64,000 nucleotides of DNA, from assembly GCA_963807865.1 (NCBI GenBank), contig CAWEDK010000018.1, forward strand, positions 62,001 to 126,000, in the 5' to 3' direction. This document shows, one piece after another, positions 60,203 to 64,000 of the stretch. Within the stretch, counting starts at the first letter, position 1; every line of letters begins with the position of its first letter. Below the pieces are notes generated by a model, which searched no databases, had not been told where the DNA came from, and saw only the letters and a program-made list of their open reading frames with translations. The position numbers and the translations under genes are program-made. Source of the stretch: VAZQ01 sp963807865 (GTDB lineage: Bacteria; Pseudomonadota; Alphaproteobacteria; Rhizobiales; Xanthobacteraceae).

Positions 60203-61456
60203 ATGCACCAGCCCGGATACTACGACCGTCTCGAAACGCGCGATCCTGACGAGCGTGAGCGCGCGCTGTACGGCCGGCTGCCGGACCTTATCGCGCTGGC
60301 GCTGAGCGCGTCCGGATGGGCTGAGCAGCTCGCCGGTATCGACCCGAACGCGGTGACGTCGCGGGCGGCGCTCGCCAAGCTGCCGGTCATGCGCAAATCC
60401 GAATTCATCGCGCGGCAGAAGGAACATCCGCCGTTCGGCGGGCTGAACGTAACGGCGCCCGGCAAAGCACGGCGCCTGCTCATGTCACCCGGGCCGGTCT
60501 TCGAACCCGAAGGCGGCGGGGATGATTACTGGGGCGCCGCGCGGGCGTTGTTCGCCGCTGGAATTCGGCGTGGCGATATCGTGCACAACGCGTTCTCCTA
60601 TCACCTGACGCCCGGCGGGTTCATCATGGAGTCGGGCGCGCATGCGCTCGGCTGCGCCGTCATTCCGGCTGGCACCGGCAACACCGAGCAGCAGCTCGAC
60701 GCCATCGCGCATCTGCGCCCGAACGGCTATCTCGGTACGCCCGACTTTCTCAAGATCCTGCTCGATGCCGCCATCAAGACCGGCAAGGACGCCTCGTCAC
60801 TGCGTCGGGGGCTGGTCTCGGGCGCGGCGCTGCCGCGAACGCTGCGCGACGAACTGGCCGAACGCGGCGTGAACGTGCTGCAATGCTATGCCACGGCCGA
60901 GCTCGGCGTGATTGCCTACGAGAGCGATGCCGTAAAGCTTGACGGCGGGGCGGGCATGATCGTCAACGAGACCGTGCTGCTGGAGATCGTGCGGCCGGGT
61001 ACCGGCGATCCGTTGGCGCCGGGCGAAGTCGGCGAGGTTGTCGTGACCTCGTTCAATCCGCACTACCCGATGATCCGGCTCGCGACCGGCGATCTCTCGA
61101 TGCTGATGGCGGGACGCTCGCCGTGCGGGCGTACCAACATGCGTATCGCCGGCTGGATGGGCCGCGCCGACCAGACCACCAAGGTCAAAGGGATGTTCGT
61201 GCACCCCTCGCAGGTCGCGGAGATCGGCCGGCGTCATCCGGAGATCGGCCGATTGCGGCTCGCCGTCACGCGCGCGGACGAGCAGGACGTGATGACGCTG
61301 AAGGCCGAGTGCGCGTCGCCGTCGCCGGGCCTCGATGCCGCAATTGCCGCCACGCTGCAGTCTGTCACCAAACTGCGCGGCAGCGTCGAACTCGTCGCGC
61401 CCGCGAGCCTGCCGAATGACGGCAAGGTCATCGCCGACGAGCGGCCGCTCGGGTAG
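60203..61456 (+). CDS. Phenylacetate-CoA ligase-like adenylating enzyme
   Basis: A 417-residue ANL-superfamily enzyme of the PaaK type: YYDRLETRDPDERERALYGR near the start, LLMSPGPVFEPEGG in the P-loop region, NVLQCYATAELGVIAYES (adenine-site, xxYxTxE), and MIRLATGDLSMLMAGRSPCG RTNM. It joins an aromatic or other carboxylic acid to CoA. It follows the Liv transporter on the same strand, so it probably activates the imported acid. The ATG at 60203 has GAGG 9 bases upstream. Substrate unknown. Confidence 0.88.
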   Translation: MHQPGYYDRLETRDPDERERALYGRLPDLIALALSASGWAEQLAGIDPNAVTSRAALAKLPVMRKSEFIARQKEHPPFGGLNVTAPGKARRLLMSPGPVFEPEGGGDDYWGAARALFAAGIRRGDIVHNAFSYHLTPGGFIMESGAHALGCAVIPAGTGNTEQQLDAIAHLRPNGYLGTPDFLKILLDAAIKTGKDASSLRRGLVSGAALPRTLRDELAERGVNVLQCYATAELGVIAYESDAVKLDGGAGMIVNETVLLEIVRPGTGDPLAPGEVGEVVVTSFNPHYPMIRLATGDLSMLMAGRSPCGRTNMRIAGWMGRADQTTKVKGMFVHPSQVAEIGRRHPEIGRLRLAVTRADEQDVMTLKAECASPSPGLDAAIAATLQSVTKLRGSVELVAPASLPNDGKVIADERPLG

Positions 61457-61558
61457 CGCCGAAGGCACTCGCGGACGGTCGAGTGTCCTTGCATTTACAC
61501 CCGTCCATCATCGATTCTTGTTTCACTGTCCGAGTGCCAACCGGCGAGGGCTATTTCC

Positions 61559-62119
61559 GTGGAAATGAATGACCTGCTCATCAAATTCAACGAACTTTTG
61601 ACCAATCCGCTGTTCTTCGCACTTCTCATCCTGTTTCAGATCGCCGAATTCTGGAAAATCTTCCGGGAGAACCGGTTTCTCAGCGTCGTCACCTTTGTCG
61701 GCGTGCTGATCGTCGGCTGCATCCTGTCGATCGATCTCTTCCTGACGATGACGTCCGAATCGAGATCGCACCCGTTCTGGCATATCGTCGGAACGGTCGT
61801 CATCTTCATCCTGTTGTCGTCCTACGTCCTGATCTATCTGGTCGAGCGTTGGGGCTATCTGCTGACGGAGAAAACAAGCATCCGGCGATACCTCGGACCA
61901 AACTGGGTCAAATGGCTGGACGTCGTCTATCTTGGCTTTGCCTGCGGCGCGCTGGTCAAAGCCCTCAACAGTTCGACGTTTGGAGTCAATCCGGACAATA
62001 CGATCGACAAGCTCGCGCCGCTGTTCCTGGCAGCGGCGCTTTCGGTCAGATTGACCAAGGCCATGATCGAAATCTTCGATCTCGACAAACGCAGGGAGCT
62101 GCGCTGGTTCGAGAGCTGA
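61559..62119 (+). CDS. Integral membrane protein of unknown function
   Basis: A 186-residue protein with about four membrane helices (FFALLILFQIAEFWKIF; FLSVVTFVGVLIVGCILSID; HIVGTVVIFILLSSYVLIYL; FLAAALSVRLTKAMIEI) and charged loops. No family is recognised. The start is GTG at 61559 after a GAGGG site; an ATG at 61565 is possible. It converges on the 5'-nucleotidase gene. Confidence 0.7.
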   Translation: MEMNDLLIKFNELLTNPLFFALLILFQIAEFWKIFRENRFLSVVTFVGVLIVGCILSIDLFLTMTSESRSHPFWHIVGTVVIFILLSSYVLIYLVERWGYLLTEKTSIRRYLGPNWVKWLDVVYLGFACGALVKALNSSTFGVNPDNTIDKLAPLFLAAALSVRLTKAMIEIFDLDKRRELRWFES

Positions 62120-62160
62120 ACCGCGGGGCAGTTATTGGTCAACCGGACTTCTGTCGCGGA

Positions 62161-63686
62161 TCACTTCAAGACGAGGCGATCCCCCGCCACCGTACGCACC
62201 GTTCCAAGACGCTTGATGTAATCCATCACATCGGTCGACAGCAACGGCGCGTCAGTCGCAGGCAGCACCAACGGGGCATCGCGGAACATGGTGTAGCCGT
62301 CGCCGCCGCCCACCATGTAGTCATTGGTAGCGACGCGGTAGATGCGATTTTCGTCGAGCGGTTCGCCGTCCACCTTCATGGACAGCACCCGGCTGCCCGC
62401 TGGCCGGCTGGGGTCGGCCTCGATCGTCAGGCCCGAGACCTGTGGAAACCGGCCTGCCGGATTGGGTAACAGCGACAAGCCGTTCTCGATCGCCTGCTTG
62501 AGCAGGGCGCCGCTGATGTCGATCGCCACGACGCGATTGTCGAACGGCAGTTCGGTTAGAATATCGCGGCGCGAGATGGTGGTGCCGGGTGCGTAAATCT
62601 TCCCACCGCGAATGCCGCCTCCGTTCATCACGGCGGCTTGCGCATGGGTCGACGCCCGCATCGCATCCGCGATCAAGGCGCCGATGGCGGTCTCGCGCGT
62701 GCGCACCGTCCTGGTGCGGCTGTCGAGTTCCACCGCTGTCGTGCCGATCGGCAGGTCGATCTCGCGGCTGAGCTGCGCTTCGTAGCCGGCGACGACCGCC
62801 GCGACCTCGGGATCGGGCGTGACGGTCGCGGTGTCGATCACCCGGAACTCCGGCCACCATGTGATCACGCGGCGCCCGCCCTCCACCTTCACGTCGATCC
62901 TGATGTCGATGACGGTGACGTAGTGGGCGTCGTAACTCGACTCCACCATGGCGTGCCGGCCGTTGTAGTTGATGAACAGGTCGTGGGTATGTCCGGTCAG
63001 CACCAGGTCGAACAGTCCGGTGTCGAGGACCGCGTAGCCGTCCTTGCGGGTGACGTGCGCGACTCCCACGACGAAGTCGGCGCCCTCGCGGCGCAGCGCG
63101 TCGGCCTGCGCCTTCATGGTCTCGAGCGTCGGCGCGAACCGGAGGTCTCCAGGCGTCGAAGCCAAGGCCGACTGGTCGTAAGCGGCGCCGGTCAGGCCGA
63201 TCCGCACGCCATCGAGCGTAATGATCTCGCGATCCTTGAACTTCGGCAGCGGCTGGCCGTCCGGTCCCCGGAGGTTGGCGGCATAGAGCGGGAAATTGGC
63301 TTCGGCCATGCGTTGCAGGAACGTCGCCTTGCCGAAGTCGAACTCGTGGTTTCCGGGGACGAAAATGTCGGGCCGGACCATGTTGGTGAGCGCGACGATG
63401 TGGGCGCCGCGGTCGATGCCGGACATCACCGAGGGCGAGAGCGTGTCGCCGCCGTGTGCGAACAGCACATGCCCGCCCTTGGCGCGCTCGGCCTTCACGA
63501 CGGCCGCCAGCCGCGGAAACCCGCCGCGGCGCTGGCCGTCCGGCCCCGGTTCGTCGGCCATCAGGTAGATGTCGTTGACCAGGATGAAAGTGATGGCCGT
63601 CTGGATTCGGCATTCGCGGCCCTGGTCGTCAGATTGGCGACGAGGGCGGCGAGCAATGCGACGGCTTGGCGGCGTGTGGCGGACAT
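62161..63686 (-). CDS. 5'-nucleotidase / UshA-family bifunctional metallophosphatase, secreted, one frameshift
   Basis: Signal peptide (MSATRRQAVALLAALVANLT, ending TRAANA), then the metallophosphoesterase domain (VLFAHGGDTLSPSVMSG, FVPGNHEFDFGKAT, LVLTGHTHDLFINYNGRHAM) and the C-terminal 5_nucleotid_C domain (AAVMNGGGIRGGKIYAPGTT, YRVATNDYMVGGGDGYTMF). Such enzymes dephosphorylate nucleotides in the periplasm to release nucleosides and phosphate. An indel near 63612 breaks the link between signal and domain. The Asp of the first usual metal motif falls in ILVNDIYLM (N-D-x-Y instead of NDxH), a notable substitution. Confidence 0.85.
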
Positions 63687-63718
63687 GGGCGGCTGGCGGT
63701 AGAATGAGGGTCTGTGTG

Positions 63719-63748
63719 CTTAGCACGCAGGCACTTAGCACGCAGGCA
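63719..63748. repeat. 15-bp tandem duplication between the 5'-nucleotidase and hemH genes
   Basis: CTTAGCACGCAGGCA occurs twice in direct succession. It lies in the divergent promoter region about 55 bases upstream of hemH. It may be a simple slippage duplication or a pair of binding sites; nothing in the sequence decides this. Confidence 0.7.
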
Positions 63749-63800
63749 TGGCGCGCGACTATCGGCTATGCTGTCATGTGCGCCCCTGGAAGAAAACGCG

Positions 63801-64000
63801 ATGAACGACGCTTCCCCCGTCCAGACTGAAAAGGCCGCGACCTTGCCGACCGCGGCGGCGCCGGTTGTGTCGGCCAAGATCGGTGTGCTGCTCGTCAACC
63901 TCGGGACGCCGGATACGGCTGATGCCGCGGGTGTACGCCGCTATCTCAAGGAGTTCTTGACCGATCCGAGGGTGATCGAGGATCAGGGCCCGCTGTGGGA
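63801..64000 (+). CDS. hemH: Ferrochelatase, 3' end beyond the window
   Basis: The first 66 residues: an Ala/Pro-rich start (MNDASPVQTEKAATLPTAAA) and then KIGVLLVNLGTPDTADAAGV and RRYLKEFLTDPRVIE, the unmistakable N-terminus of HemH. It inserts iron into protoporphyrin IX in the last step of haem synthesis. GGAAGA lies 10 bases before the ATG. The rest lies outside the window. Confidence 0.93.
   Translation, partial: MNDASPVQTEKAATLPTAAAPVVSAKIGVLLVNLGTPDTADAAGVRRYLKEFLTDPRVIEDQGPLW

Noticed and set aside
1..64000. CRISPR arrays, tRNA and rRNA genes
   Set aside because: Read on both strands, I found no regularly spaced repeats, no tRNA cloverleaf with CCA-type context and no rRNA signature.

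Overview
The window looks like chromosomal DNA of an alphaproteobacterium of the order Hyphomicrobiales (Rhizobiales), nearest in style to the Bradyrhizobium / Rhodopseudomonas / Xanthobacteraceae group. The reasons are the high GC content, the conserved gene neighbourhoods (DUF4167-prmC-prfA-ptsP near lysC and ubiG; argJ-parvulin-secA; xerD opposite aroK-aroB; gloB opposite a methyltransferase), and interspersed palindromic repeats of a type familiar in that group. I saw no rRNA, tRNA, CRISPR array, prophage or insertion sequence.

Layout. 0-1.7 kb: 3' end of a class III aminotransferase and a membrane protein. 1.7-9.8 kb: a coherent block for phosphate-starvation membrane-lipid remodelling: PmtA-type methyltransferase, GT4 glycosyltransferase, UPF0104 flippase-like protein, PlcP-type phospholipase C, GT21 glycosyltransferase and a Tat-exported PhoD phosphatase. 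Two divergent Pho boxes lie between the GT21-plcP unit and phoD. 9.8-16 kb: SMR exporter, TctC-type binding protein, MFS exporter, two-domain universal stress protein, and a chain that joins exonuclease III to a 5'-3' exonuclease. 16-22 kb: a small coiled-coil protein, class II aldolase, cupin, two tandem lectin-like secreted proteins, gloB and a methyltransferase. 22-34 kb: DUF4167, prmC, prfA, ptsP, FkbM methyltransferase, lysC, a bilobal aspartic protease, ubiG and an EamA transporter. 34-41 kb: DUF1178, nitrilase-family hydrolase, grxC, comF, PilZ, a methyltransferase, Flp pilin, mutT and argJ. 41-51 kb: parvulin lipoprotein, secA, a haem-type adenylate cyclase, L,D-transpeptidase, accA, a TPR protein and xerD. 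51-64 kb: aroK, aroB, a CNNM/CorC protein, a second TctC protein, a Liv-type ABC importer (H, M, binding protein, F, but no G), a phenylacetate-CoA-ligase-like enzyme, a membrane protein, a 5'-nucleotidase family enzyme and the start of hemH.

Two cautions. First, many genes are broken by single-base indels, nearly all insertions, dense in 1-15 kb and also present in secA and lysC. Because essential single-copy genes are hit, I read these as sequence or assembly errors; affected genes are given as full-length CDS with approximate frameshift positions. Second, a family of two-hairpin repeats sits at gene ends (30.5, 34.1, 53.2 and 60.1 kb), and its TAG terminus often forms the neighbouring stop codon.
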